Source: Sparassis latifolia
Lineage: Eukaryota; Basidiomycota; Agaricomycetes; Polyporales; Sparassidaceae
Assembly: GCA_018466975.1 (NCBI GenBank)
Contig: CM031559.1
Span: 806,001 to 870,000 of the forward strand
Direction of reading: 5' to 3'
Length of the DNA: 64,000 nt
Of the stretch, positions 1 to 11,198 are shown in pieces (position 1 is the first letter of the stretch; every line of letters begins with the position of its first letter). The position numbers were made by a program, and so were the translations under genes. The notes under the pieces were generated by a model that worked only from the letters and a program-made list of their open reading frames with translations, was not told where the DNA came from and searched no databases.

Positions 1-1873
1 TACTTCTATTGGATGAACTTCGCAAATGACTCTGTGTGGATTCGTAGTACAGTTTTACTTGTTTGGTGAGATAGGTTTTCTGCTGATTAGAGTGGTGTTG
101 GCATGATGAATTTCAATTATGCCAGGGTGCTGGAAACTGTCCACACTTGTATGTGTGTGAAGATGATTACTCAGTACACGATTGTCGACTTTGGAGACGT
201 GCCCGCTGTCGCGCATATTATATGGTAAGTCCTAATAATTTTAAATGCATCCCTCTATCACTCACTTGTAGCCGCGACACTCTAGGAGTGCTGGAGTAAG
301 TGTGGTGGATCCTCTGTCGATCCACGTCTGATTCACACATGTACAGGTTACAGTCATGTTAGCGGTATGTTTGTCATCGTTCTCGACACTAGGTTCTAAA
401 TTGAGACCTCATTGGTGCAGGTACTTATAGCGGCTATGGTACAGACGTGCGTTGCCTTCTCCCGCTGAAATACTCCTACTGATCTGACTCGACCAGGTTC
501 TTCATTCACCGTATCTGGATCTGTAAGAGCCGCATTTCATGAGACCGTCGTCTCCCTTTCATTGACACTAAGATGACAGTGAGCCGACGATCTAAGTTGA
601 TTACTGCTATCCCGGTGCGCTTCTATATCTGTGCGCCGAATTATTTCTTAACTATTATTCACAGGCTGTCCTGCTGTTTGTTCGTGTTGGTGCGTCATGC
701 GTCATTTAGCCAGGATCAAGCTATTGAGCCAATGTTTGTAGCATTCGGACTTGGTAAATTTGACCCGTTTCCGTGGAGTATTCTGATTCTTACCAATTAA
801 CGATACAAGCTACTGCTTCTCTCTTGTCCGTCCCCTCCTTTCCATTGCCGTCATTGTCACCTAGAGGAGTAATATTTGATCTTAAGGTACCGTCTTCCAA
901 CCTGGAGCGAATTTCGGAGCAATGTCGGGCCTCTTGTGCGTAGTTCAACCCGAATCTGATCGTTTGATGCTTACGGTGGTTGGTATAACCTTGTATTTCT
1001 TCCGTAGTTCACTCTCACGTGTGGCATCAGCCTTGCTGCCTTTGTTGATCTCATTATAGCAGTGGGATCGATATACTACCTATGGCACGGTAGGACAGGC
1101 TTTGAACGGTATGTTCCCCTTATTAGATTGTCGGAGAGAATTGCTCAATGGCTCCCAGAACGGACCACATTATTCGATCCTTGATTACATACCTCGTCAG
1201 CACGGGTGCACTCACCGTGTGACTGCCTATTTCCTGCACGTGTTGGGGCCTTCAAAAATTCTGACCTTTCTTTCGCTTCTAGGGCAGTATCTTTCTCCAT
1301 TGTGCTTACTGTGAGAATCCAGGTTGTATCATCCACGGAACGTGCTCACACAGTATCTAGTTCGTCTTTCTCAAGAACAGTCTCCTATTCGCTGGTCTGG
1401 TGGAGGTCCAGAGCAAGCGTGCGTCTGCCCTTGCATGATAAATCGCTTTCATGAATTAATGGCATTCGCAGTGTATGCCAATTCCTTCATGGCAACGTGT
1501 GTGACTCCCTACCTTGTCTGAGCAGGCAAACTCATTCGCTATTTTCAGATTGAACGCAAGGAAGCTTAGGAGCCGTGGAGAGCACTCTGCCCAGGAATAT
1601 AACTCCAATTCTATCGAGCTAGGGCCTTCGAGACGCCAAGGCACGCAGACGGACCATAAAACGATGGTACCATTCTTCACTTCGGATTCGGGAGTGTAGT
1701 GTATGGTGCTCACGCCCTCATAGAAGCCCATCGAAATCTTCCAGCATACCACGAATATCAGTGACAACACCGGAGGTGTCGTCGACGAGAGGAACTCTGT
1801 CGCGCAACTCAAGGTCGTCCGATCCTCCATCGAGCTAGGCGAGACGTATCAGAAGCCGCAGTCCCTCGTCTGA
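1..1873 (+). pseudogene. DUF6534-type membrane protein, copy 1 (5' end outside window, decayed)
   Basis: Multi-exon remnant of the basidiomycete DUF6534 family, small multi-helix membrane proteins of unknown function. Family-like segments appear in order: YWMNFANDSVW (about 10-67), then VLETVHTCMC with YTIVDFGDV (about 126-226, after an intron with GT-AG ends), FFIHRIWICKSRI (about 497-535), SLAAFVDLIIAV with YYLWHGRTGFER (about 1022-1110), TDHIIRSLITYLVSTGALT (about 1157-1220), YANSFMAT (about 1470-1491) and LNARK (about 1553). The last two join across a short GT-AG intron to give the family hallmark of small residues before LNAR. The C-terminal tail then meets in-frame TAG stops at 1697 and 1721, where copy 2 near 22 kb has TGG and CAG, so both stops are transition mutations. 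The region around 540-860 is too diverged to model. The gene enters from upstream of base 1. The family call is from recalled motifs; the copy-to-copy comparison is seen directly. Confidence 0.62.
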
Positions 1874-2396
1874 CGAGTCGAACCGGGTACGCACGGATAT
1901 GTATACGGGTGGTTGTAATGTGGTGGAGTATCAGTTGTCTGGCAGTTTACCTGTATATTATTGGCCTTCAAATTTCAGGAACACCGAGTTGTTGCACCTA
2001 GCTGGAGCATCTCAAAATTGGGAATGATTAGTGAAATTCCGAGAATACGACACAAAATGTATATGTGGCACGGTGGCACCGGTCCGGCAAGGATCGATCG
2101 GTGCTAGCCAATCGCGATGAGCGTTAACGCGAATGTTGAGTGCCCGACGCTGAATTGGCGGATAGTCTCCCGTAGGCAGACTACAAAATGATCCCTATGA
2201 GTGAGGGAGGGGACTCATAATTCGCGGATGCAGTCAACACTCTCTTCTGGATCATGGCAAGGTAAGTGAATTCCATCATTGCTCGGACCTCCGGTTTGAC
2301 AAATTCCACCTTTCTCTAGAAGGCAGGGGCCATCCTGGCCTGGTGGCGCCCACCGGGCCTTGAGCCTCTGCTTTTCACCGCCTGGCGCCAGCTGGC
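1874..2396. other. intergenic, nothing recognised
   Basis: Short region between the DUF6534 remnant and the transporter pseudogene. I see no coding segment, repeat or regulatory motif that I can support. Confidence 0.4.
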
Positions 2397-4244
2397 ATGA
2401 TGACCCCCAGCCGCGCGGCTGCGTTCGACACCTCTCAGGCTTAATATCTCCTTCGGCGCACTGCCGTCATTCCCGACGACACGGATTCCGCAATCCAAGA
2501 GTTCAAACCCTCCCAGCAAATTGTTCAGTCTATAGACCCTCCACCCCACAGCACGGATTCATCTCCATATCCGACGGCGGTTTTCGAGCATGGCTCTCTG
2601 TCCTCGGAGGGCGCGTCCTCTATATGGCATATTATGCCGTTCGTTTCTACTTCACATTCGCCGGCGCCCCAACTTCGTCCAACGTCAGTTGGATTGGTTC
2701 CCTGCATGTGCCACTCACCTCTCAGTATCTTCTCTGTCAGCTTTTCCTGCTGTTCTCGGTCGGCCTTCCGGCGGGCAAGCTCTTTGATTCGGGGTACTTT
2801 CATGCCACCACCGTCTTCGGCACTGTATTCTATGTCTTCTCGTTAGCACCCACCATCTTCCTCGCTCACTTCAAACACTGATCTCCTACAGCATCTTCAT
2901 GCTCTCCTTGGCCGATTTTCTCAAATGTTACTCATCCTCGCTCAGGGTGTCGGCATGGGCCTCGGCAGTGGGCTACTCCTCTGCTTTCTCTATACAGGCT
3001 CACCGCTGGAAGAGACGGCATTCGCTCGCTATGGGAATCGTGGCGACGGGTGCGCATGATGTCTCTTCGTTTCATATTCTGTAGCTATCGAAGCCCACTT
3101 GTCATCCTCAGGTTCTGGATTTGGTGGCATTATCTACCCAATCATGCTGAACCAGCTCTTTCATATTGCTGTGGGATTCGCATGGGGCGTGCGTGCTGCT
3201 GCGTTTCCTACACCCGGTCTCTTGATCATTGCTAACTGCGTTATGACCACCTGTCTCCCAACCGCCAAAGCTAGCGGACTTTCCCCCAAACCGGAGTTTC
3301 TGATGATATTCACTGACGTCGCACATGTGCTACCTGTGTTCGGGTGAGCGATTCTACTTCGGGCGCCTTCTCGTCGTTGGCTCGGCGACCAGCACCGTAA
3401 TTTCCTGGTCCTATGGGGCGTGTTCTTCCCCTGTGAGTCTCCTTTAACACAGTGTGGTGCACTGCCCATTCTCCGACCAGATTTATATATACAGCTATGG
3501 ATCAACGAGCAGGGCTCTCAAGCACGTTAGGCTTCTATTCTGTACGTGCCACCTTTGAAAAATCACTGCGTTAGGATCTCAGAGCCGTTGGTCGTCCACT
3601 CAGATCTCTATCCTGAATGGGTCAATTTTTGGACGGATCATTCCGAACGTGGCTGCAGACTACGTCGGCCAGTTCAACGTACTCGTTCCAATCACCTTCT
3701 TCAGCAGCGCACTCATGTTCGTCATGTTCAGCGCGACGTCCGTCGGTACCGTCATCGTGTTCGCTGAGCCATCCTTCACGGGTTCTTCTCTGCAGCTTGT
3801 GAGTGGTGATTTTTTATCACTTCACGCCGGTACTCGAGTGAGTCTGGTGACTATTCCTGCAGGTGGCGCTCTGTTTGCGCCCACCATCGCCACTCTGACA
3901 AGGGACATGAGTGAAATGGTGTGCGTGTCCTTTTTGTGCACGTCTCATCGTGGAACGGCGAGACCGGCGGTAAATTTGTTGCTGCAGCGTCCGACTCGGT
4001 ATGGCATATTTTATCACTGTGTTTGCCATGTTGACCGGGACGCCGATCGATGGCGCGTTAGTGGGAGCCGGTACCTCTTGGTACAAGTTTATCATATTCA
4101 GCGGGGTAAATACGGCGATTTCGTGTGCGTGCCCTGAGGACATTCCGGTCTGATTTCGCGTAGGTCATCGTCCTGGCAGGCTCTGCGGTGATCTTCCTGG
4201 CTAGGTTCTTGTTGACGAAGAGGAAGGGCACGCAGTGCACGTGA
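2397..4244 (+). pseudogene. MFS monocarboxylate-type transporter, decayed
   Basis: Remnant of a fungal MCT-like major facilitator transporter (12 membrane helices, proton-linked carboxylate uptake in characterised relatives). The order of family segments is correct: GGFRAWLSVLGG (about 2577), SSNVSWIGSL (about 2678), SVGLPAGKLFDSGYFHATT (about 2757), HRWKRRHSLAMGIVATG (about 3003), GFGGIIYPIMLNQLF (about 3118), IPNVAADYVGQFNVLVPITF (about 3640), AMLTGTPIDGALVGAG (about 4027) and the basic tail LLTKRKGTQCT ending at TGA 4242. Lesions: a TAA at 2442 shortly after the likely ATG (2397), a one-base loss near 2572 just before GGFRAW, loss of the segment that normally follows the first helix, and an intron shrunk to 33 nt (2708-2740). 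A second fragment of the same family lies at 47.0-47.2 kb on the other strand and keeps a normal 55-nt version of that intron. The pseudogene status is well supported; the substrate is unknown. Confidence 0.8.
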
Positions 4245-5994
4245 GGTGCACGCATGTCGGTAGTCCGTCTTGCTACTTCAGTCTTCGGTTTTGCATCTAC
4301 GTCTGCTCTGTACCATCGTCGAACTCGAACCTGGTTTTGTGATGCTGTTCAGGCCCTGATTTTCGTCTGTGCACTTGTACACATAGCACAGATGACTTCA
4401 TTGGACACTTTTCTATGGGTAAATTCGCTGAGATGTGGATCCCAGATCTCAGTCGAAGGACATCCGACCGGTAAGCCCATCCTACCCCGAACCACGGCCA
4501 TGTAAACGAGCGGCAGCAGCACAGTCCTGCACTTCTTCTCCAGCATGCTCGCACCGACCGGATGGCGTACGGCCTTTCGCTTTCTTCCAGCAGCGGTCAC
4601 GAGGGCGGCAGTCAGAAGGGCAAACCCACGTAGCCGATGCTCAAGCGGTGGACGAGGACGGCAGGGCTTCTTTGCCTGTGGGCGTTCGAGGCAACTGGCT
4701 CGGAATTCTGTAGCTCACAGTCAATATCATCGCGGGTGACCCTGTAGACAATCTTCAGTTCCATGTGAGTGACATCTCAGATGCATCGCGACACTCGAGC
4801 GATCTTCTCATTGCTGGTCGACCAGAGGTCTCGCAGTGTAGTACCTATGAAGCACGCCAGAGTCGAAATAAATACTTTTTCCTGAATTTCAGAGTGGGAG
4901 CAGGTAAGTCGGCGTTAGTAGATTTCAGTTTCTTGGCATTGAAAAGTAGCCTACCATCATCCTCAGCCCTGTCATCATCTCCAGGCTCCTGGCTCGACGA
5001 TGCTTTGTAATTGTTGCTCAGTGCTGATCTCCATATGGTGAAGACACACGTTGCTCGTCGCTCAAATTGATCATTCTCACCAATCGGGATTCCACCAGGT
5101 TCAACCACAATGAAGTCAACCTCGTCAGTCTTTGCAGATACCTGCTTGACGGCTCCATATATCTTGATCAAAGCGGACATCTCTGTTTCTGCAATGAGTC
5201 GAAAGCCTGCTGCGAGGAAGCCGCGAGACGAGGATGTTAGTACACAGTGCATCTTCATCTTAGTTTTCTATGTTGAGGTTCTCAGCAACAAAGTACGGGC
5301 CTCATTGTGTTTCTCCCAAGACTACTTCAAGTATCGATCCATGTGGCAGATTCTTACCGGTCTTTCTGTACCTGCAGGCGACTGAGACTTTGTCAGTTGC
5401 ACAGGTAAGATCTTTGGCCCTATGTAGGCATACTGCATTGTTTGCACGCATTCCAGCAGAATGCAGATCGATGGATGGTCTGAAAAACTTGCGGACAGAC
5501 TGCCAGCGAAGGCGATAAGTTGACCAACCGCTCAACTTGGCAACCTAATGACTCACCTTTGTCTATCGTTTGATATCGAACGACGCACCCGGCAGATCCG
5601 ATACTCGCATCCATGGTCAGTATCCTTCCTTCTGCCCTACGGCACGCCAACCAATCACACGATAATGCTGCGAGCCCGATAGAAAATCGAGTCGACCAGC
5701 AGGTTGTACAAGTTGGAGGCAGAATACAATGCGAATGGGAGGGAGGTCACCAGTAAGTAGTTAGAGCGTTGAACTCGGAGGAAGATCGTGGAGTAAACAT
5801 TGGCAAGGCATTGTCGAGGACGGCGCAGGGGATGCACACGATGACGATGGGACACCCGAAGTGGGATCTGCGAAGGTCCAGTTGGAACCGATCAAAGAGG
5901 AGAACGAGTGCCCATCAATGACCATAGAAATATTATGGCTAATATATAGGAATGCAATATGTACTCACCCGTATTCTAGCACGCAGGGTGGGTT
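4245..5994. other. no recognised gene; possible minus-strand remnants
   Basis: I recognise nothing here. On the minus strand, 5258-4845 is open for 137 codons, with an acidic stretch (SSSQEPGDDDRAEDDG) in its second half, and 5855-5655 reads as a hydrophobic segment (VQRSNYLLVTSLPFALYSAS). They might be exons of one decayed membrane-protein gene, but no family motif is convincing and the frames do not join cleanly. Confidence 0.25.
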
Positions 5995-6330
5995 GGTCTT
6001 CCGAAATGCAACGGCTACCCAGCCGCATCAGCGTGACTCATCTCGCGTTAATCACGAGCACGTGCCAACGTGACGCTACCACTATTAATAGACTTGACCC
6101 GGCACATGTTGAAAGCATTGGCGGAGGGTCACTCTTAACGAGGGGTGTAGCTACCATTTTCTATCCGGAATGGGAAGTGGTGAAACCGAGATCTGAAAAT
6201 CAAGAGGGAATACTTGAAGGTTGCTGAAGTCGGTTCCATGGGGAAGTTGAAGCGCTCATTCAAGTCACAGATGACGGGCGCCGACCACAAACAAAGCTGG
6301 GCCTCAGAATCCAGCCAAGGCAAACAACAT
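5995..6330 (+). repeat. unidentified fragment present in three copies
   Basis: Readable as RISVTHLALITSTCQRDA (about 6018-6073) followed by PAHVESIGGGSLLTRGVATI (about 6097-6156) and EWEVVKP. The second half recurs in inverted orientation at about 20750-20960 (PAHVEGIGGGSSLTRDVAT) and the first half recurs inverted at about 22560-22640 (ISVTHLAFVTNTRHRDA). Conservation of the reading suggests a coding origin on this strand, but the family is not recognised. The fragment lies at the outer edge of the inverted duplication that contains FunK1-A and FunK1-C. Confidence 0.5.
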
Positions 6331-9300
6331 TGATAAGTACGTTATGCAGTAATCAAAAAATACATTTTATGCAGAACTAACTATGTAAGGATAGGATACA
6401 ATACTGGAGTAGAATCAATTCAGGATGATGAGTACCAACCACGGCCACACTCCCGCGTCGAAACGGAAAGGAACAGAAGACGAGGCAATGAATGATCGGG
6501 AATGAGAATTTAAGTTACTGAATATATATCATCTACAGATTGCCAGGGACTCGTAGATAGAAGAGCACAGTCCTCTGATGCAACATAGAGAGCACGAGAA
6601 AGTACCGCGACCCAGAGGCGCGGAAAACAACCTTGTCGTACGCAAATATTCATTTCTTCGACTGGCCAACTTTGCGACCCTGTCGCGCAAGGCTCGTATT
6701 ATCGACCTTCGCTGGACGAGGCCTCAAACGTCGAGGGCTCCATTGAGGCTGTATCGGCAGATCCGAGCCACCCGCTACAACGCCCTGTCCTTGGCCTTCG
6801 ACCTGTCTCCGCTTCGCCATCGAGCGTGTGATAGGTCCTGTGTAATTTCCACGAGGCACTGCAGGCACTCGGGAGTTGGTCGTCCTGTCCAAATCTGCAA
6901 CGATGGCGTCGGCCGCCTTTCTCTTTCGTGAAGGCAATACCACAGGTACAGGATGCGCGGTCCCGGAGGTCGATGAGGTCGACGAGAGCGTGGAGGACGA
7001 CGACCGGCGCCAGGTGGTGCCGCGGGGATATAGCTTGCGTGGAAACCGATCATCGTTGGATAGCTCGTGAGTACTAAGGAAATCCTTCCAGAATTTCCCA
7101 AACATTTCAGGATTTTCCCATACCATGGCTGATTCCATGTCCTGCGGACGTTGCAAAACATGCGATGAATTGAATTTGATGACGGCATCCAGCCATTCCC
7201 GAAACACCGGGTTCGAAAAGTGAATCCTGCGAGTGAACTCCTGACTAAATTGATTGCTGAATTTGGCATCGCCACCGTTGAGAATACCATCCGAATCGAT
7301 CCAGGTGCGATCAAAGAGTTGGAAGAGGATGGCAACAAGAGCGTCTCGTGATTTATCGTGCCCTAACCATAGAAGGCTGGAATATAGTACCACCCAAAGC
7401 ATGGATTCCATATCGTCTTGGAACGTATGAGAGACGGACTCGGAACTTGAACTTAGAAGGCGCTGCGACATGAATTGAACGGTGCCCTATCATGAATGAG
7501 TCTCCGCATGATTGAAACATGTCGAAATAAATCTCACCGTCTTTAAACCGTCGCAAGCCTCTCCTTCCGTTATCAAACAGGAAGATTCCCAATCGATCAG
7601 ATAACCGCGCCGGATGTTCTCGCCCGAGTGGGGATCCTTAGAAAGGATAATGTTACCTACACTTATGTCACGGTGTAGCCTTCTTTTCCCGGCTCTGCGT
7701 GAAAGGCGGCCACCATGGCTTTCAACGTGTGCAAGAGAATGAGCAAAATTCTGCACTGAAGACATAGCGTTGCGCACCTTCATACGCATCGTATGTAGCA
7801 TGCAGGAGCTCTTTCGTCCCTCTGAATCGCTGCAATGGATATCCAACCGTCCCCAAGACAAGTCGATAGTGTACGAGGGGAGGCGGCAATTTGTGATTTT
7901 CCCCACCTGTACACACCCAAGCAGCGTGTCTAAACCGGTCCGTCTGCGTATACTGCAAGACTACGTGGGGCTTGTCAGTCGATCGAGTTGAGAAAACAAC
8001 CCTGAAAGCAAACCTGTTTCGTCGCGCGTGTATGTGAGATCGCTCTCACCGTCGCCCCTTCCGCTTGAAACCGGCAGCTGGTCCCAGACATCACCATGAT
8101 GGACTAATCGGGGTATATTCGGCACACCAGCAGAATGGAGGTCCGCCAGGATATTGCCCTCCTTCATATGTTCGACATTATGTCGCCATGTGTCCTTTAG
8201 GAACACTACTTCCCTGCTCGGACCGCTGGCAGTGACAGCCCAGAATCCCCTGGTTCCCTTACCCGTCCACGACACAGGTGAAACCACCGGACGGGATACA
8301 AGTAATCGATGTGCCACACAGTCGGGGGAACCCTCGTCAACGACATTGATCGCCACTACGGCACCTGGCTGGTAGTGCTCGTCCATGGCGACGACCAACT
8401 CTTCATCGTCGGGATCCAGCTGGAATTTGACGTGACGTTCGATGCAATCTCTGAAGAGTTCCTCCTCCCCTGGAGTCGCAGGTTCGACGGAAACGTCATG
8501 CCCGCGCTGCGAACTCGAAGCGTGGGCGTACCGCCAGAGAAACTCGCAGAGATGTTCCGGTTGGGCGCGGATGTCGAAAGATTCGGAGGCGATGACCCCG
8601 CATCGATCCCACCTTAGGAACCGAGCACGAGATCCAGCCAGTGAAATCGAGAAATAGAAAGCGCGGTGTTGACGGGAACACGCTTCGGTGGCGCATGCAA
8701 CATTCCTGCCGAATGCTTCTTCAGCCTCCTTACGAGCACGGTGGTCACCAGGGGTCTGAAAAAAGGCGTGTTCGGAACGGTCATCCTCAGGACCTGGATC
8801 TGTAAATGGGTCCAAGCCGGGGTGTCGCTGTACGTCGATGTACAAGTCAGCGCAGCCAAGAGGGCCTGCCGAGGTCAAGTGAGAGTCGTTAATGTCCTGT
8901 GAATAACAACAGACGTGGGCATTCATCGAGCCTATATCCCCAAGCTCTGCACCAGACGTGGCCGTGTCTTTGAACGTGAATCCAGGACAGCGACGCTGAG
9001 ATTTTCGGCTCCTCGTTCTAGTGCCATTAATTGCCGCAATCTGTGATTTCATCAGCATTTGAAACTCCAGTACACAAAACGAAACCAACCCACCAATGGG
9101 TTATAGATCTGCTGTTCCGTTCTCGCCTCTGCCGGCACCTTGTTGAAAGCATTCACGGGACGCGGCATGTTCGACGTATCCGTCTCTGGTAGAAACTCTA
9201 GGAACTCGTCGACAGGCATCGGTCCAAGAATGAATCCTTGGGCTGAGTTTGCGTATTGGCGGTAGTGTCTTCGGATGTCGTGGTGGTCGAAATCCTTCTG

Positions 9301-9351
9301 CTGCCACACATTGTACTTCGGGTCGTTTTTTGATAGGGGTGTAGCCACCAT
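6080..9351. repeat. left arm of a 3.3-kb inverted segmental duplication
   Basis: This stretch (unidentified fragment, 3' flank and all of FunK1-A) is repeated in reverse complement at 17691-20960 (FunK1-C and its 3' flank). Start and stop codons of A (9351, 6650) and C (17691, 20393) mirror around about 13521, so the arms are nearly colinear. The intervening 8.3 kb holds FunK1-B, two small TIR elements and a clathrin pseudogene. The upstream flanks of A and C diverge just before the ATG. Confidence 0.8.
6650..9351 (-). pseudogene. FunK1 fungal-type protein kinase, copy A (frameshifted)
   Basis: FunK1 kinases are an atypical eukaryotic protein kinase family expanded in mushrooms; substrates are unknown. 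Exons on the minus strand: 9351-9094, 9040-8014, 7960-7778, 7718-7538, 7486-6650, with introns of 53, 53, 59 and 51 nt, all GT-AG. Visible kinase features are the ATP-lysine segment VVFLKDTWR (exon 2), VHYRLVLGT (exon 3), the catalytic loop LHRDISVGNIIL and metal-binding LIDWE (exon 4), then a helical lobe and a basic tail with SRKRK and ARQGRK. Relative to copy D, exon 4 lacks one base in a G/A run at about 7681-7690, so AFHAEPGKRR is read out of frame before the HRD motif. An alternative, stronger donor (GC/GTATGA, in codon GCG of exon 3) would restore the frame and skip a few residues; whether it is used is unknown. Otherwise all exons are open. Confidence 0.82.
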
Positions 9352-9537
9352 GATGTTCTCCGCAAGGTAAAAGGTAGAAATGGGGGACGCGTAGAAGCTG
9401 GTGACGTTGTTGGAGGTCGCTGAAGTGGTGTATGTTGTAACAGTACGTGATTGTTTGGAAGTGGCGACTGCTAAACCGCGCCACGATCACGTGGACAGCC
9501 GTTGCCACAGTAGAGCGCTCGGGCATTCAATATTCAG
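9352..9537. other. 5' flank of FunK1-A
   Basis: Short upstream region. It shares only a GTGATCGTGGCGC core with the 5' flanks of copies C and D and is otherwise diverged, so the duplication breakpoint is close to the ATG. Confidence 0.4.
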
Positions 9538-10913
9538 CCCCAGTGAAAACGTCGAATTTTGAGGTCGATTCCTAGCGAATGATGGCGGAGTATTCGCTGT
9601 CCATCGATGGCATTCGATCTCAGCAGAAAAAATGAGACTGAAACGTTTGAGATTGAATGTGATGGAATGTGGTCAACCAAGCTGCGAACATTCTATAGCA
9701 ATCGATGTTGTTAGACGGCCTTTCCCAGCCCTTGCTGCGAGCCGTCGAATCTCATCGAGTCTCATCGAATATGGTCTTAATGGGTGCACTACACTGTTGT
9801 ACGGCGGGATCAAATACAATTTATTTATTCATTACTATAATACGAGCTGCACGAGAAATACCGGTTGAAGACCAGTACACATCCTGGAATGCCGTACTGA
9901 CTCTGGTGGGGTCCACAACGCATCGCAAAAACCCTCGGAGTGCCGCCCGACATGTTCCCTTTGCTGCGAGAAAATTAGATGCTCCAACAAGCGCGGATGC
10001 AAAACCTTCATATCACAAATGTCCACCTGCTGGAGTTGACCTGATCAGCACAAGGTATCATGCAAACATCCATGTGACATACTTCAGAAATAATCAGGTC
10101 GTGAGACTGCACATGAGCCGAAGTAGGTGTGTCGCCGTCCAAGCTACACTTCAACTGCAAGTGGGATCGTGCATCAGCGCTAGTGGTAGGTGTGAAATCA
10201 AGAAGGTGGGGCGCACTGTTTAACTGCCGGAATTTCGACGCGGACTTCGTAGCATTGCCGCAGCGCTTCCCGCCCGCACTCCTCGACATCGCATTCACTC
10301 ATCAGACCTGCAGCACTCGCAGCACCGGCAAGTGGGGGCCGGGCTTTCACAGTCTGCCACCTGCACTTCACCACTGGTAAACGGCGAGCTAGCTTCTATC
10401 CCCGCCAAACTCACCTATGGACGTACGTCTTACGTGGCAGGTAGAGGCACTCACCTCAAACCCAGCATAGTTATCGCGCCAGTTGTCGAGGTCTTGTTGA
10501 CGTAGGAGGGTGTGCATCAAAACAGACTAGGAGGGCATAAGAAGCCAGGTCGCAGGATCCCTCGGTGGATGCACATGCAAGACGCAAGAAGGAAGACTTA
10601 AGAGAAATGAACTTGATGGCATACTGTTCACGTGGGAAGACTTGTGGGCGCCAACTTGAAGGGAGCGGCAGAACTGGCATGGGCCCAGGAGCTACTAGGG
10701 AAAGACAGAAGGCAATGGGCTGTAGCCCAATACGACGGGATACGACAGGACGCGATGCACTGGCATATGCATGTGCCGGACAATCGTGTTCAACACGCTC
10801 ATCAAAACTAGTTAGACATAGCCGCCACTCATTCGATCTAATTCGACCTCACTCGTGGGATTCGCAGGCTCATTTGATGCCACTCGACCTTAAAATTCAA
10901 CGTTTTCACTGGG
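9538..10913. mobile_element. 1.4-kb non-autonomous TIR DNA transposon
   Basis: Terminal inverted repeats of about 30 bp: the left end reads CCCCAGTGAAAACGTCGAAT and the reverse complement of the right end reads CCCAGTGAAAACGTTGAAT, continuing with TTTGAGGTCGA versus TTTAAGGTCGA. A direct repeat ATTCAG flanks both ends (9532-9537 and 10914-10919), consistent with a short target duplication. Subterminal regions contain many copies of short TCGAAT / CATTCGAT / CTCATCGA motifs on both sides, as in hAT- or Mutator-like elements. No transposase is encoded. It sits between FunK1-A and FunK1-B. Confidence 0.72.
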
Positions 10914-11198
10914 ATTCAGCGCGTACTAGCAACCTAAGCAATCCACTCTGAAGTGCTTGATATGCCAGATTGCCAGGAAATCCAAATAGATTGGTTACTT
11001 ATAACAACACCAGTACTACGAGGGAACAGAAATGGAGTAACAACATAGATAAGTTACAAAAATTGCAGTAGAAGGCGGCGTCTAGAGGTTACTTCGTCGT
11101 TTTCTCACATTCCTGCGGCGAAGGAACGGTTTTCCCGACGTAGTACACTTTGAGCACGATCAGTGGTAACCTCCTCTGTTTCTTGCACCGATTTGACT
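10914..11198. other. 3' flank of FunK1-B
   Basis: No gene recognised. The region lies between the right end of the TIR element and the stop codon of FunK1-B. Confidence 0.4.
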
